NCBI GenBank assembly: GCA_009760855.2
Contig: WPIO01000275.1
Location: 64,001-128,000 of the forward strand
Length of the DNA: 64,000 bases
Source of the DNA: Cristatella mucedo
Taxonomy: Eukaryota; Bryozoa; Phylactolaemata; Cristatellidae
Direction: 5' to 3'
The position numbers were made by a program, and so were the translations under genes. Below, piece after piece: positions 1 to 11,051 of this stretch. Each line of letters begins with the position of its first letter. Position 1 is the first letter of the stretch. The notes under the pieces are model-generated. The model saw only the letters and a program-made list of their open reading frames with translations, ran no database searches and had not been told where the DNA came from.

Positions 1-1661
1 ACAGGAGAGTAGCAAGACAAGATATTGCACAGAATCGCATGGCGTTTGTCCATCAGCTGCCCAGCTAATGGGAGCGTACGGTGCTCCTTGCAACACTAAA
101 GCTCTGTCAAGATGGTTTTTAGAAGCAGCTGTAGGTTATTGCGGTCCTCACCATCAGTGATTGCCCATCACAGATGAATTGTTCTATATCTTTACGTATT
201 CAAGACCTTTCTCCCAGGCTGTTACATTGGAGGCCTAAGTCTTACTAAGCATAAAGTGCAACAATGTTGCACCTAACACTAATCAGACTGTATCAAAATT
301 ACCTAGTAACTCGTTCTGATTAAATGACATTACTTTAAGAGAAATCGAAGGCAAAATTTTAGCACTGCACCGGCAGCATTGCTAGCCAGCATTAATATAT
401 GTGGCCATAAATATTTAATATAACAGAAGCTCTATACGCCAATCAGCCCTACGGCAAATAAAAATGGTTAGCAATTACCGGCTTAAACCGCTAAAACGGC
501 TAATTTGTTCGTTAAATAATTAAGCTACCACCAGTAATTGACATTATGTGACTTTTTAAGTTCTGACACGCCTTGCTATCGTAGACGCTACACGGTGAGT
601 ATTATTTTTTAAATAACAATCCGCCGGCTAATAACTGAGAGATAGCATTTCAGGCCTATTTCAGCTGGATTTTATTAGTGTAGATGTATGGAAGATTATC
701 TCGGAGCCCATTGAACACACATTCCTATAATATGGGCAAGTGAGGTATACAAAAAATTTAAGAAAACATTTTGACACCTCAGTGCACAACAAAGGACTGG
801 AAAAATTTTTGGAAAGTACATGGAAATTTCAATCTTTAGCCACTAAGAATTGTAACTAATTCCGAAAGAAAGTAAGTTTTTCTCATCAATCTAGGTCTCG
901 TGCAAAATTTTACATTGTTTTATAGATTTTGCTGACAAACGAATATAACTCAGCTTCTGAAGAGGGAGGCCAAGAAGTACATAATCATGAGCTTCAAGAT
1001 CGAAGCAAATGTTTTCTAGGGAATAGGGAAGTATCTTGATGTTTCTGAAGCCGACTGGCTAAAATAGTGAGAGGTCATTTATGTTAAGACAAATGGAGAA
1101 CGAGCATGTGACCTTGTTTCTCAAGATCAGGCTGAAAATAGCAACCCTGCACTCATCGGGATAGACGACGTTTGTAACAATTATTAGCGTATTAGTGTTA
1201 CCCAGGGAGGGCGATGAAGAGTCAACAATATAAAGATCTCACTACAGTTTGCTAATGCTAGAACTACTTACTAAAATCTTATAATTCGGATGCAGGTATT
1301 ATCGCAAATCAAACTTCAAACTTAATATACTAATCACATAACCTCAGAAATTCTTAATTTATTTGCTGAATGGAGATTGCAGCGAAAATTTGAGTGTGGC
1401 AACCAAAGAGGAGTGAGGCTTTGGTGACCATTAATATATAGGAAATAAATACAGACAATGATCTGTGCTGCAACGGAGCGTTTCAGCAAGCCATATCACG
1501 TCGATGATAATCATAAACGGATTAACCCAAGTGGTGGTGATTTCCATTCTCTAAGGACTCCTCCACACAAAGATTATTAATGTGGCAATATACTGATTTT
1601 TAATCGTCTATGGCTAGCGTTTCACTGTTAATTAGTTTACCACTAATACAATATAGCGAAG
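1..1661. other. Non-coding stretch, nothing recognised
   Basis: AT-rich sequence with no reading frame, repeat or splice pattern that I can support on either strand. Confidence 0.5.
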
Positions 1662-2333
1662 ATTGGCCTACCAGCATGTGCGATCAGCCGATTGCAGCTG
1701 CTGCAAAACTCTGCAGCTAGGCTTGTCTGTCATGAGCATCGCAGTTGCCACATTACTCCACTTCTCGCCGACCTGCACTGGCTACCAGTCAAGCAACGGA
1801 TTGACTTCAAGGTTTTGTCGCTCACTTTTAGGTCCCTTCATTCTTTGGCTCCAGCATATCTCTCAGATATACTACCCCATCAGGCCAAGCATCGTACCAC
1901 CCGCTTTTCGGAATCCAGCAGCCTAGAAATACCTCGTACAAACCTTAAATCCTTTGGAGACCGTGCATTTAGTTCGTATGCTCTCAAAGTCTGGAACTCC
2001 CTCCCGACCTGCGTCAGAACATCCCCTGACCTGACCACTTTTAAAAGGAACTTAAAACACGCTTATTTAGGACAGCATTTAGTGGGTCCCTGTGATTCGA
2101 CCTTCACGTGCTTATGCGTGCTGACACTGTGCATGCTGCCACTAACCACATTTGCATGCCGACCCTGTGCATGGCACCCCTAACCATGTTATTCATTTTT
2201 TTTTCAAGCATGATTTTACTTACCATTCAATTGCATTTCCCTTTTCAGCAAATTTAAAGCGCCTAGAAAGAGATAAGTTCTCTGAGGGCGCTTTATCAAG
2301 TACATTATTATCATTATTATTATTATTATTATT
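1662..2333 (+). mobile_element. LINE-A 3' fragment (CR1/L2-like non-LTR retrotransposon)
   Basis: The copy is 5'-truncated. It keeps the C-terminal end of the reverse-transcriptase ORF, in frame from about 1692 to 2183, with the family motifs ITPLLADLHWLPVKQRIDF, APAYLSDIL and KVWNSLP. A 3' UTR rich in CATGCTG and CTGTGCATG words follows. Then come the conserved stem-loop (2256-2294, arms AAAGCGCC and GGCGCTTT) and an (ATT)n tail ending near 2333. It aligns with 9846-10519 of the longest copy. The open frame extends past the usual stop because of changes near 2095. Confidence 0.9.
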
Positions 2334-4177
2334 GGTCCTAAAATCGAATAATCGTTCTTAAAAGATTTCTCAAAAGAGAAATGCTTAAACATGGACTGCG
2401 AATTGTGGCTGAAGCTTTCTAGAGTCCAAAAAGCTCTAAAACAGGGATTTTGCAATCCCTGCCTCCTGCTGAAGGATGCCATGTGCAAAGCTTGTATATG
2501 CATTGGCTCGGCCGATGGTGCACCGACCAATCAGAAACTAACTTCCACAGTACAATACTGCAGTACTTTTTTTGCACTTTCAGTCGTCTAGGTTTAGCTA
2601 AATCTGTCCAAGTTTGCAGAATATAAAATTCACCGACGTTGATGCCGCCTGAAAAAACATATGCAACCCTATCAAGAATGACCTACTAAAGTTGTATTCA
2701 AGCTGAGCACGATCGATTCATAAGCTGAAAGCTTTTTAAGTTTCGTGTCCAACGAGGCTAATAATACCATGCACATACATCAGAAAAATTAAGAGATTAA
2801 TCGGGCTGTATTAGATAGGAATGATTGGAAACGGTCGAGCAGCACATGAAAACAGTCAGCAGGGTAGATGTGATAACCAGATAAAAAACAGATACCCATA
2901 CAAATGAAACAACTAACGGGTCGAACCGATTCAAAGTTTTTAGAAAGAATTCCAAAAAAATATCCCATAAACAAGGTCAGACAACTAGAAGCAGGTCAGT
3001 AAACCACCTATGTGTGACTCGCGGTCTTTGACAGGATCATAATTGCTACTGGTTCAATCGACGACCCATTGAAAAACCCAAGGTCTTATAGACAGGTGAT
3101 CCACGAACAACGAAACCAACCAACTAACAACATTCGTCACACCATATACTCTGCGAGAATTGGTACTCGGATGGGTTAGTCCTTGATTCAAAGCTAAAGG
3201 AGTAGGGAGTCGTCCAAGTCTCAATCAGCAGGAATTAATTAGGACTCCTTTGAACAGCTTGGTCGCAAAGAAGAATACTGTTATTTTCATTGAGCCACAA
3301 TTAAACAACTGAAATATTTGAGGCTGATGATCCGATGCTACAGGAAGGTCGAGTTTCTAAGGTCCGCGATAGCTGAGAAAATGCTTCCAAATTTCTTGCC
3401 AAGTACGACTGCAGGCCTAGGTAGATATATTTGCGGGTGGTACAATGCCTTTGAAAGAAACGCTGAGGGAGGCAAATTAGGAATTGTGCCTTGAATGTTA
3501 AGCAGTATGTGCCATAGAGCGGCCGTAAGGCGGAGTAAGCAGCTTTGAGGGAACCTAAGTAAAGACAGGCATTCTACTGTTCACTCCATGCTGAGATAGA
3601 CGCAAGATCTAATAAAAAACGATTGGCTTACAGCGTATTAAGTAATGGTTCGTGGGTTGAATGGCCAAGGGCGAACTCAGGCTACAGGGAAATCCTTTTT
3701 GGCATGCCGAAGTTTTTATATGGGAAATAACTGATCAATGGCGATACCAGATCATGTGCTCAGCCAGTCTTCTTTTGCTGGTTATATCCGAAGAAAAATT
3801 AGACACGTAAAATTTAAAACAGTGCATGGAGTGGCCCTCTTTCTAGCGTGGTGAGAAACATGAAAAGTAAAGTACTGAAATTCATAATATATACTTTCAT
3901 AAAACGTGCTTTGCAAATAAAGCCCCAGTGGGAGATGAGATTTCCAGTCTTTAAAGTAAAGCTCCTGACAAATTAGGGATATTCCCATGAATTTACCGAC
4001 TAGTTTAATTGGTGGAGCATTAAAGGTTTCCTTACGTATGAGAATGCTGGTAAGAGTGCATTTGAAATAATAAATTAAGATTGAATTTAAGTGACCAAGA
4101 GACAAGAACCAGTGGTCCAGCGAAATGATTTTTTATGATAGCTCACATGTTCCAGGACGTTAAGAAATACTGAACAC
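2334..4177. other. Intergenic or intronic sequence, nothing recognised
   Basis: Only short, low-quality reading frames are present. No repeat family that I can identify. Confidence 0.4.
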
Positions 4178-5128
4178 GTCGGAAAACTTCCTGAAATTAA
4201 ATGAGGATAAAACCGAACTGCTGCTCATAGGACACCCTAAGCGTGTGGCTGGATTAAAAGGCTTTGCCATCCTAATAGGTGATGCTATTGTGCAGCCATC
4301 ACAATTGCTCGAAATTTAGGTGTCGTGTTCGACAGCTGCCTCAATTTCAAAAGCTTCATTCAGAAGACTGCCTCTACAGCTAGCCATCACATCCGATCCC
4401 TGTCCAAGATTAGGAGCTGTCTCCCACAGTGGCTTGTACAAAATTTAACTAGCTCTCTAGTTCTGTCTCGGCTTGATTATTGTAATTCCCTTTTGGCTTG
4501 GTTGCCAAAGAAAGCTATTATGCCACTACAGCGGACTATGAATATGGCTGCAAGGCTGGTCTTCAAGTCCCAGCGGTTTGAGCACGTGTCTCCTTTGCTG
4601 AAGGAGCTACGATGGTTGCCGGTTGAGCAAAGGATACAGAGCAAAGTTCTTCCGCAGACCCACAAGGCCCGCCACGGCTTGGCTCCCTCATACCTAGCTG
4701 ACCTGCTGCATCGGTTTCAGCCTGTTCGCGCCCTCAGGTCCTGTGTGGACAATAAATTAGCTGCCCCATTCCTCCGCTTAAAGACAGTTGATGACAGAAG
4801 CTATTGCTCTGCAGGTCCTAGACTGTGGAACTCACTTCCACAATTCTTACGCAACGATAACTACTCTCCTTCTGCCGACTATGGCACATCCTTTTCAGTG
4901 GTCCTGAGCTGCTACTTCTATGCTATTCACTATCTCAACTGCTCTCCTGACTCTGCTATGCTTCCCACTTTCTCTTTGTTGCGTGAGACGAAGTCTGTTG
5001 GCTACCGAATGCGTACCGAAAGCCGCTTAGGCTGTGAGTGCGCTATACAAAACTCTCCTGCGCAACACCCACATGGTCTTTGTGACTTTGTGGAGTTACA
5101 GACGGAGATACATTATATTACATTACAC
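4178..5128 (+). mobile_element. LINE-B fragment (second CR1/L2-like family)
   Basis: This covers the C-terminal third of a reverse-transcriptase ORF plus the 3' UTR. The start resembles LINE-A around 9537 (FLKLNDDKT in LINE-A). It continues with RSLSKIRSCLPQWL, LDYCNSLLAWLP, AARLVFKSQRFEHVSPLL, RWLPVEQRIQSKV, HGLAPSYLADLL and GPRLWNSLP, the usual order in CR1/L2 polymerases. An open frame runs from about 4325 to 5170. A break near 4300 separates it from the upstream coding portion. The 3' UTR and tail (ATTATATTACATTAC) differ completely from LINE-A, and the LINE-A stem-loop is absent. A minus-strand relative lies at 45683-45893. Confidence 0.85.
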
Positions 5129-5406
5129 CTTGCCACTCTTAAGCACCACCAAAAAGAATCGAGCTATTGAGCCTAAAATTACGAAATCCCTAGGCTACTA
5201 GCAGTGCTATTACCGATTGGTTGCTGCATTTAAGTATTCGAAGAGATTTTACACGGTCCATGTTTCGGTAATCTCGAATCAACATAAGCATCATTCTACT
5301 AACAAGGGCAAGGATATCTCATTGGATATCTTAATAATACCAGTTCTTTCTGTAGCAGTGTCGCTGCTGGTAATGCGTCTTCCGAATCAAACACCTGCGG
5401 ACACTT

Positions 5407-5433
5407 GGTTCGCCGTACTGTCTCTTTTACTTT
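5407..5433 (+). repeat. Direct repeat, left copy
   Basis: Identical over 27 bases to 6181-6207, 774 bases downstream. Similarity continues imperfectly to both sides. Confidence 0.8.
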
Positions 5434-6049
5434 CTGCCGCCAGCCTGGGCTGGGTCCGGTTGACAGGGGCCGGACGGCTATAGTGATGGTTAGGGTCACC
5501 GGCTAGGCCGGGGTCGGACCTACGGCACGGCCGGATGTATGCGGTGACGTGAGGTCACCGGGGCTCTTGGGTACGGAAAGTTGGCCAAGTAAATCGTGGT
5601 GTTGGAGGCTCCCGGTCTCGCCGAGTTTTGCACCTGGATTCGTGCAGGCGTGCTCCGGCGATGCTGCCACGCACGCAAAGGAACGAGTACCCAAGGCCCG
5701 AGCGGAGCTGGATAGTTCGCTCGATGTTGACTTGTTTTTATTCGGCTTTCCCCGTGTAGCGTGTTCGTGACCCCCCCCCGTGTGTTGGCGTCTTTCGGTG
5801 GAAGCTTACGACTGTGGTAGTTGTCGACTCGGACTAGCCAGCAGTTACTCAGCCAGCCGGGTTTTGGATGACGTACGCTCATACTTTCGGATTCGGAGTC
5901 GGTACAACGACAGGACTGCAGAAGCCGACTGACCCCAACTAACACATTTGTTCGCGCTTGCTGTGTCGTCTTGCGCCCCCGTAGTGTACTGTGTATAGGA
6001 CCCTCCCTGTAGACTTTTTTAGTTCCCCCGTTGTTGTTGGCGCATGCGT

Positions 6050-6056
6050 TATAAAG
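6050..6056 (+). promoter_or_regulatory. TATA box-like element
   Basis: TATAAAG lies in a CpG-rich context 44 bases upstream of a small ATG frame with a reasonable Kozak context (GGCATGG at 6098). No transcription evidence is visible. Confidence 0.25.
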
Positions 6057-6099
6057 ATGTTTAACCTGACGGCTGCTCGTCTTACCCTAGTTTGGCGGC

Positions 6100-6261
6100 A
6101 TGGCGAGCGGCAGCGTGGCCGGAGGATGGCAGGAATTTGCCTCTGACCCCTGGAACCCGGTTACACACCTAAAGGCACTCGGTTCGCCGTACTGTCTCTT
6201 TTACTTTGTGCTGTCAGCCGTCGCTTGGAAGGAGGCTCATCGTCAGCTTCCGGTGTGCTGA
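6100..6261 (+). CDS. Small ORF of unknown function after a TATA-like box
   Basis: A 53-codon ATG frame starts MASGSVAGGWQEF and contains a hydrophobic stretch, YCLFYFVLSAVAW. It spans the right copy of the 27-base direct repeat, which encodes LGSPYCLFYF in this frame. The same frame in the left repeat copy also reads LGSPYCLFYF before diverging. I recognise no family. It could be a gag leader, a first exon or chance. Confidence 0.2.
   Translation: MASGSVAGGWQEFASDPWNPVTHLKALGSPYCLFYFVLSAVAWKEAHRQLPVC
6181..6207 (+). repeat. Direct repeat, right copy
   Basis: Identical partner of 5407-5433, at the right edge of the GC-rich insert. Confidence 0.8.
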
Positions 6262-7629
6262 CCTATTAGAAGCAACAGTTATGGATAATCAGAGCCGTAG
6301 TGATGTAATTGAACATATCCCGAGACACTGGTAACTTAAAGGGCGGTTTCCTAGCAGCTAACAAGTTTACAACCCGTACAGAATAATTAAAAAAATTACT
6401 CAATACATACCTGTGAGCTTACCCAACGGCAGAAATTTCTCACAAAAAGATTGATCGTGGGTTCGAATGCTCAAAACAGAAATCATTAAGGCTACTGAAT
6501 CGCTCAAAAGGAAACAAAACACTGCTGGGGGATGAAGCCGTGTTAATATTTCCTTCTCAGTGGTTACCTCTATCTATCGCTGATGGATTTTGGTCAATAT
6601 GATTCTTCCCAATCATCAACTGAAAATTACTAGTAGCTCAATTTGCCATCCCAAAGCCGCATACGCTAGCCGGACTAGAAGCAGTTAAGCGAGTCCTTTG
6701 GTTTGATACAACTTTCAAGTCATTCAGACGTGCATGAAGGTACTATTAAATTATAGGTAGGTAAAGCTGCCCTCGAAGAAACGTAACTGCACGATTTATT
6801 AGGATACCAAAGTCTACTCTATTGTCTAAATGCCTACCTCATCCCCTGAGCTCAAAATTTTGAAACAACCACCAAGCAAAACAAGGTTTGGATTAGGCAC
6901 TGGAAGAATCGTAAGTTGTATAGGCCTTTGGTTGAATTTACGTTCCAAAATAAAGCACCATTTCGACAAGAAAGCTATTTGCAACGCCTATTTTTTAATC
7001 GCTCTTCTCAAAGCTTAAAAATTCTTATCAATGATAATGTGCATCAGCACATACTTAAGTGGTCTCTATCTTTACCATGGGTAACTAGCACAGTCCGATT
7101 CCGCCTAACGTCAGATTGCTCCTACACGTTTACTGTGGAGCTTGAGCATTGTGGGAGATCAATAATTAGGTATTTACTTGAATTTGCCATAAAAGTGGTA
7201 GACTAACTGGAAAAATTTAACCAATTAAACATATATGCATCAGTCTGGACATGTTTAAGCGTAGTTTGTTTACGGACATATTGCTTCACGGCTGGTTTCA
7301 GCACTTTAAAATTACCTCTTGTAATACAGACTTTGGAAGCTTGCCTCAAGGTCGATTACCGTGAAGCCCTTGAGAGGTTGCCGATTAGTTCCCCAACAGC
7401 AGCTAAGACTTTCTAGCCAGGTGCTAGTACGTCCTTGCAGTCTTTAAAATTTCAATCGTTAAAATGCCCAGTGCCTTGCCTTCGGAACAGTAGCACATAC
7501 GGGCACCTGGTCTTTGAAGTGGCAATCGGAGAAGCATAAGTGCTGGTTGAAGTTTTCATCACCCAACAGGTTGTAGCGTTTCAATTAGGTGCTACAGAGC
7601 AGCAATGTTTTATACAACAATATACGGCA
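6262..7629. other. Nothing firm recognised
   Basis: AT-rich. A B-box-like word (GGGTTCGAATGCT near 6471) may be a scrap of a tRNA-derived SINE, but no A box or SINE body can be aligned. Confidence 0.35.
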
Positions 7630-8130
7630 TGCATTTTCTCTGCAGTCACTTACGGATGCCTTACCATACCTTACGTGTCGTTTAAGTTGCCATATCACAC
7701 TGCTTCTTACCGCCCTGCAGTGAATTCCATGCAAGTTGCCCATTGACTTTAAGGTTAGCTACTCACTTGTGGGTCCTTTCATTTTTCTAGCTCCAATCTA
7801 ACTACCGGATGTACTCCCTGACCAACCTAAGAATAGTACCACCGGCTTTTCAGAATCACATTTAAAAATAAAGTAAAATGTAACTATTTATGACAACATT
7901 TAACGGTTTCTCGAGACTGTTTTTCGTACCCTCAAGAGTGCTGACAGCAGGATGCGACTAACCATATTTGCATGCTCACCCAGTGCACGTGATCTTTAAC
8001 CATGTTATGCTTGTTGACATTGAACATGTTGCCGCTAGCTATTCTATAATGATTCCAATGTATCATATGTAAAGTGCCTAGAGCGAGGTAAAGTTCTCTG
8101 AGGGCACTGTGCAAATATATTATAAGCATA
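7630..8130 (+). mobile_element. Old LINE-A 3' fragment
   Basis: Diverged but collinear with the LINE-A 3' end. The segment 7685-7860 aligns with the part encoding CHITPLLADL to TTRFSES in other copies, although it is riddled with stops. The 3' UTR and stem-loop follow. The stem has changed in both arms (AAAGTGCC near 8070 and GGGCACT near 8102), so pairing is kept. Confidence 0.7.
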
Positions 8131-8570
8131 ATTATTAATATTAAAACACCAATACGAGGAAGCATAATTGGATAGATCGTGTATAGCCTACACCACGCTC
8201 ACCCTCGGCAGGCATATTTTAAATAAGCATTCTGAAAGAAATGAAAATTTAAATGTTGACAAATACACAACACAATAAAGCCTAGGCATCTGAGAACAGA
8301 ACTTGCTCTGTAACACAATCTAATAAGGTGATAAATAGTACTAGTGTTGCATCTGCACTATTCATAAACATTCAAACCTTTTATCTGTGAAAACGCCTGG
8401 AAACCTCTGAAATAATTAAGCCTTAGGTGTCTTCAGTACAGTGTCTAGTGCAGCACAAATTTGGAGCTGACTTCAGGACAACTGACCTCAAGGGACCTAT
8501 GCTAACATGCCCATGGTTGATAGCTTGGAGTCAAGTGGTATAGTAGACCACTGACATATAATTAGAGAAT

Positions 8571-10283
8571 ATGTACATTCGATACAAGCGTCCCATCAAG
8601 GACGCTTGTATCGAATCCAGGGAATACATCCCTGCGATGACAACCTTCCCACTAGAATGCTGTTCCTCGGTTCCTGGCTGCTCCTCAATGTCTGCATTTA
8701 AGCAGGTCACTAGTGATCTAGTCCTAAAGCTCGTATCTCAATCAAAGAAGACAACAAGTCCACTGGACCCAATTCCCACTGTTCTGCTCCTACGTTGCAT
8801 TGATCTGCTGCTGCCATGTTTAACCAACATCATTAATATGTCATTAGCTTCAGGTCAGGTCCCAGCACCTTTCAAAAAAGCTGTAGTCAGGCCACTTCTC
8901 AAAAAAGCTGCACTAGACCAAGAGAACTTAAGCTACTACCGCCCAGTCTCCCTTCTACCATTCCTATCAAAGACACTGAAACGGGTCGTGGCAGACCAGC
9001 TGAACTCCTATATCGAAACCTCACACCTTGCTAGTAAGTTCCAGTCTGGCTTTAGAGCTAATCACTCCACAGAGCCAGCATTGCTTCGGGTATACAACGA
9101 CCTGCTTAGGAATGCAGACATCGGTAGAGTGTCTCTCCTTGTTTTGCTCGACCTTTCGGCAGCTTTTGATACCATCGATCACAAAGTACTTCTAGAGCGC
9201 CTCTCATCTCGCCTGGGCATCACTGGCACTGCTCTGCAGTGGTTCAGGTCCTATCTCAGTGGGAGACTCCAGAATATTGACGTGAATGGACAAAGATCAT
9301 CTGAGGTACCTCTAAAATATGTAGTACCTCAGGGCTCTGTGCTAGGTCCGGTCCTTTTCACGGTTTATACTCTCCCTCTTGCTGATGTGATTGCCAAGCA
9401 CAATCTAGGCTTTCCCTTCTATGCGGATGACACTCAGTTGTACCTTTGCTTTGATCCCTCCCAGCCTTCGAGCACCTCAAATTCTCTCAACTCACTTGCT
9501 GCATGCATTGATGACATCCGCACATGGATGGTAGCAAATTTTCTAAAACTAAACGATGATAAAACTAACTTACTAGTTATGGGAAAACCCAGTGTGATTC
9601 AGAAATTGGAAAGGCTGACTTTCAAAATTGGCTCTGCCAGCATATCTCCAGTTGAATCAGCTCGAAATCTAGGTGTCGTATTCCAAAGCGACCTCTCGTT
9701 AGACGACCACATCAGCTCCACAGTCAAATTTGCCTATTTTCAGCTTCATAACATTGCTAAAATTAGGGCTTGTTTAGATAAGGATACCACGTCCAAGTTA
9801 GTCCACGCATTCGTGACATCCCGTATCGACTTCTGCAAGTCACTGCTTACTGGCCTACCAGCATGTGTGATCAGGCGATTGCAGCTGGTGCAAAACTCTG
9901 CAGCTAGGCTTGTCTGTCGTGAGCGTCGCAGTTGCCACATTACTCCACTTCTTGCCGACCTGCAATGGCTACCAGTGAGGCAACGGATTGACTTCAAGGT
10001 TTTGTCGCTCACTTTTAGGTCTCTTCATTCTATGGCTCCAGCCTATCTTTCAGATATACTACCCCATCAGGCCAAGCATCGTACCACTCGCTTTTCGGAA
10101 TCCAACAGTCTGGAAATACCTCGTACAAACCTTAAATCCTTTGGAGACCGTGCATCTAGCTCGTATGCTCCCAAAGCCTAGAACTCCCTCCCGACCTGCG
10201 TCACAACATCCCCTGACCTGACCAAATTTAAAAGAAACTTAAAAACCCACCTATTTAGGACAGCTTTTAGTGGGTCCCTGTGA
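8571..10283 (+). pseudogene. Reverse transcriptase ORF of LINE-A, inactivated
   Basis: The frame is open for 536 codons. RT motifs: SPLDPIPT (residues 63-70), YYRPVSLLPFLSK (122-134), FQSGFRANHSTEPA (157-170), motif A LLDLSAAFD with catalytic Asp194, VPQGSVLGPVLF (252-263) and motif C FYADDTQLY with Asp286 and Asp287. All three catalytic aspartates are kept. The frame stops at a TAG (10179-10181) where other LINE-A copies read the Trp codon of KAWNSLP. Without that nonsense change it would run on to TGA at 10281. The apparent start at 8571 lies in flanking or inverted-repeat sequence and is not a real initiation site. A full-length element would carry an apurinic-type endonuclease upstream. 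Confidence 0.9.
8578..8615. repeat. Perfect 16-bp inverted repeat at the LINE-A 5' junction
   Basis: The left arm 8578-8593 and right arm 8600-8615 are exact reverse complements, separated by the 6-base loop CATCAA. A second short hairpin follows at once (8618-8623 with 8629-8634, CAGGGA/TCCCTG). It lies exactly where the longest LINE-A begins to resemble RT linker sequence, so it probably marks the 5' integration junction. Confidence 0.9.
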
Positions 10284-10519
10284 TTCGTCCTTCATGTGCT
10301 TATGTGTGCTGACACTGTGCATGCTGCCACTAACCACATTTGCATGCTGACCCTGTGCATGTCACCCCTAGCCATATTATTCATTTTGTTCGTTTTTCAA
10401 GCATGATTTTACTTACTATTCTATTGCATATCACTTTGCAGTAAATGTAAAGCGCCTAGAAAGAGATTAAGTTCTCTGAGGGCGCTTTATCAAGTGCAAT
10501 ATTATTATTATTATTATTG
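8600..10519 (+). mobile_element. LINE-A, longest copy (5'-truncated CR1/L2-like retrotransposon)
   Basis: In order it holds the linker before the reverse transcriptase, the complete RT domain, the C-terminal region, a 3' UTR, the stem-loop at 10449-10488 and an (ATT)n tail at about 10499-10519. The endonuclease domain and ORF1 are missing, as usual for 5'-truncated insertions made by target-primed reverse transcription. It is the best reference copy in the window for the other LINE-A fragments. Confidence 0.93.
10449..10488 (+). other. Conserved LINE-A 3' stem-loop
   Basis: The outer arms AAAGCGCC (10449-10456) and GGCGCTTT (10481-10488) pair perfectly. An inner AGAGA/TCTCT stem extends the structure. 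The same element is at 2256-2294, 29317-29357, 52993-53032 and 60361-60400, with paired changes in some copies. It is probably the RNA signal bound by the element's reverse transcriptase, as established for 3' ends of stringent-type LINEs. Confidence 0.75.
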
Positions 10520-10873
10520 TCCCAACATTTGCTCGCGTTCAAAACGTGGTTCTAGCATAATTTTGTCAATGAGCAGGCAGCATGCAGGTGGCTCTGACTC
10601 ACCATTTCAGTTGCACTAGCTTTACTTGATCTTTCATCGGCTGTAATGATACATTTCAAAGTCACACCACATTTAGAGTCCATATTTGAATTAAATCGGG
10701 CAGTGGTAGATATATGCAGGCATTTTGGAGGTTGTGGTAGCACAGCTGTGCAGTAAGTCAATTTCAGAGTACGGAAATGGCGTACATGACGAAAGTGAAT
10801 AATTGCAAGCAAGGCGGCGACCGGAAAGCAGAGCTCACCGGAAATCAACAGCCGGCGGGTGTACCAGAGGACG

Positions 10874-11051
10874 ATGGGTGGCGAGCAGAGCTACTCGGAT
10901 GCGCCGATCGCCGCAGACCACTGCACTCTCGCTACCCTGGGATCTCAGCCTATGAAGCAAGGTGCTCGCGTTTCAGGACCCACGTCGCCGGTTAGTGTCC
11001 TTGAACGGGCGATCCTATATCGCACCCTGCTAGCTGCGTTGATAGCCGTAC
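10874..11051 (+). CDS. Candidate first coding exon, unknown protein
   Basis: An ATG at 10874 (context ACGATGG) opens 59 codons plus one base, ending at a consensus donor C|GTAAGT (11052). The surroundings (10790-11050) are CpG-rich against AT-rich flanks, as expected near a promoter. The peptide starts MGGEQSYSDAPIAADH and ends with a hydrophobic run, YRTLLAALIAV, which may begin a membrane segment. The phase-1 end matches the acceptor phase of the candidate exon at 13896-13966. I recognise no family. An overlapping frame from 10777 is also open, so the frame choice is not certain. Confidence 0.35.

Larger units (their letters stand above)
5340..6261. other. GC- and CpG-rich insert bounded by direct repeats
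   Basis: The base composition rises sharply against AT-rich flanks, with many CG dinucleotides and the word GGTCACCGG twice (about 5495 and 5552). A 27-base identical direct repeat lies at 5407-5433 and 6181-6207. Weaker similarity extends about 15-20 bases on both sides of it. A TATAAAG box sits at 6050-6056. It could be an LTR or solo-LTR-like element, or a local duplication around a promoter. No integrase or gag-like protein was found in it. Confidence 0.4.

Noticed and set aside
5520-5945. 141-codon minus-strand frame in the GC-rich block
   Set aside because: Low-complexity, Arg/Pro/Ser-rich and overlapping other open frames, as expected from GC-rich DNA. No domain or splice support.
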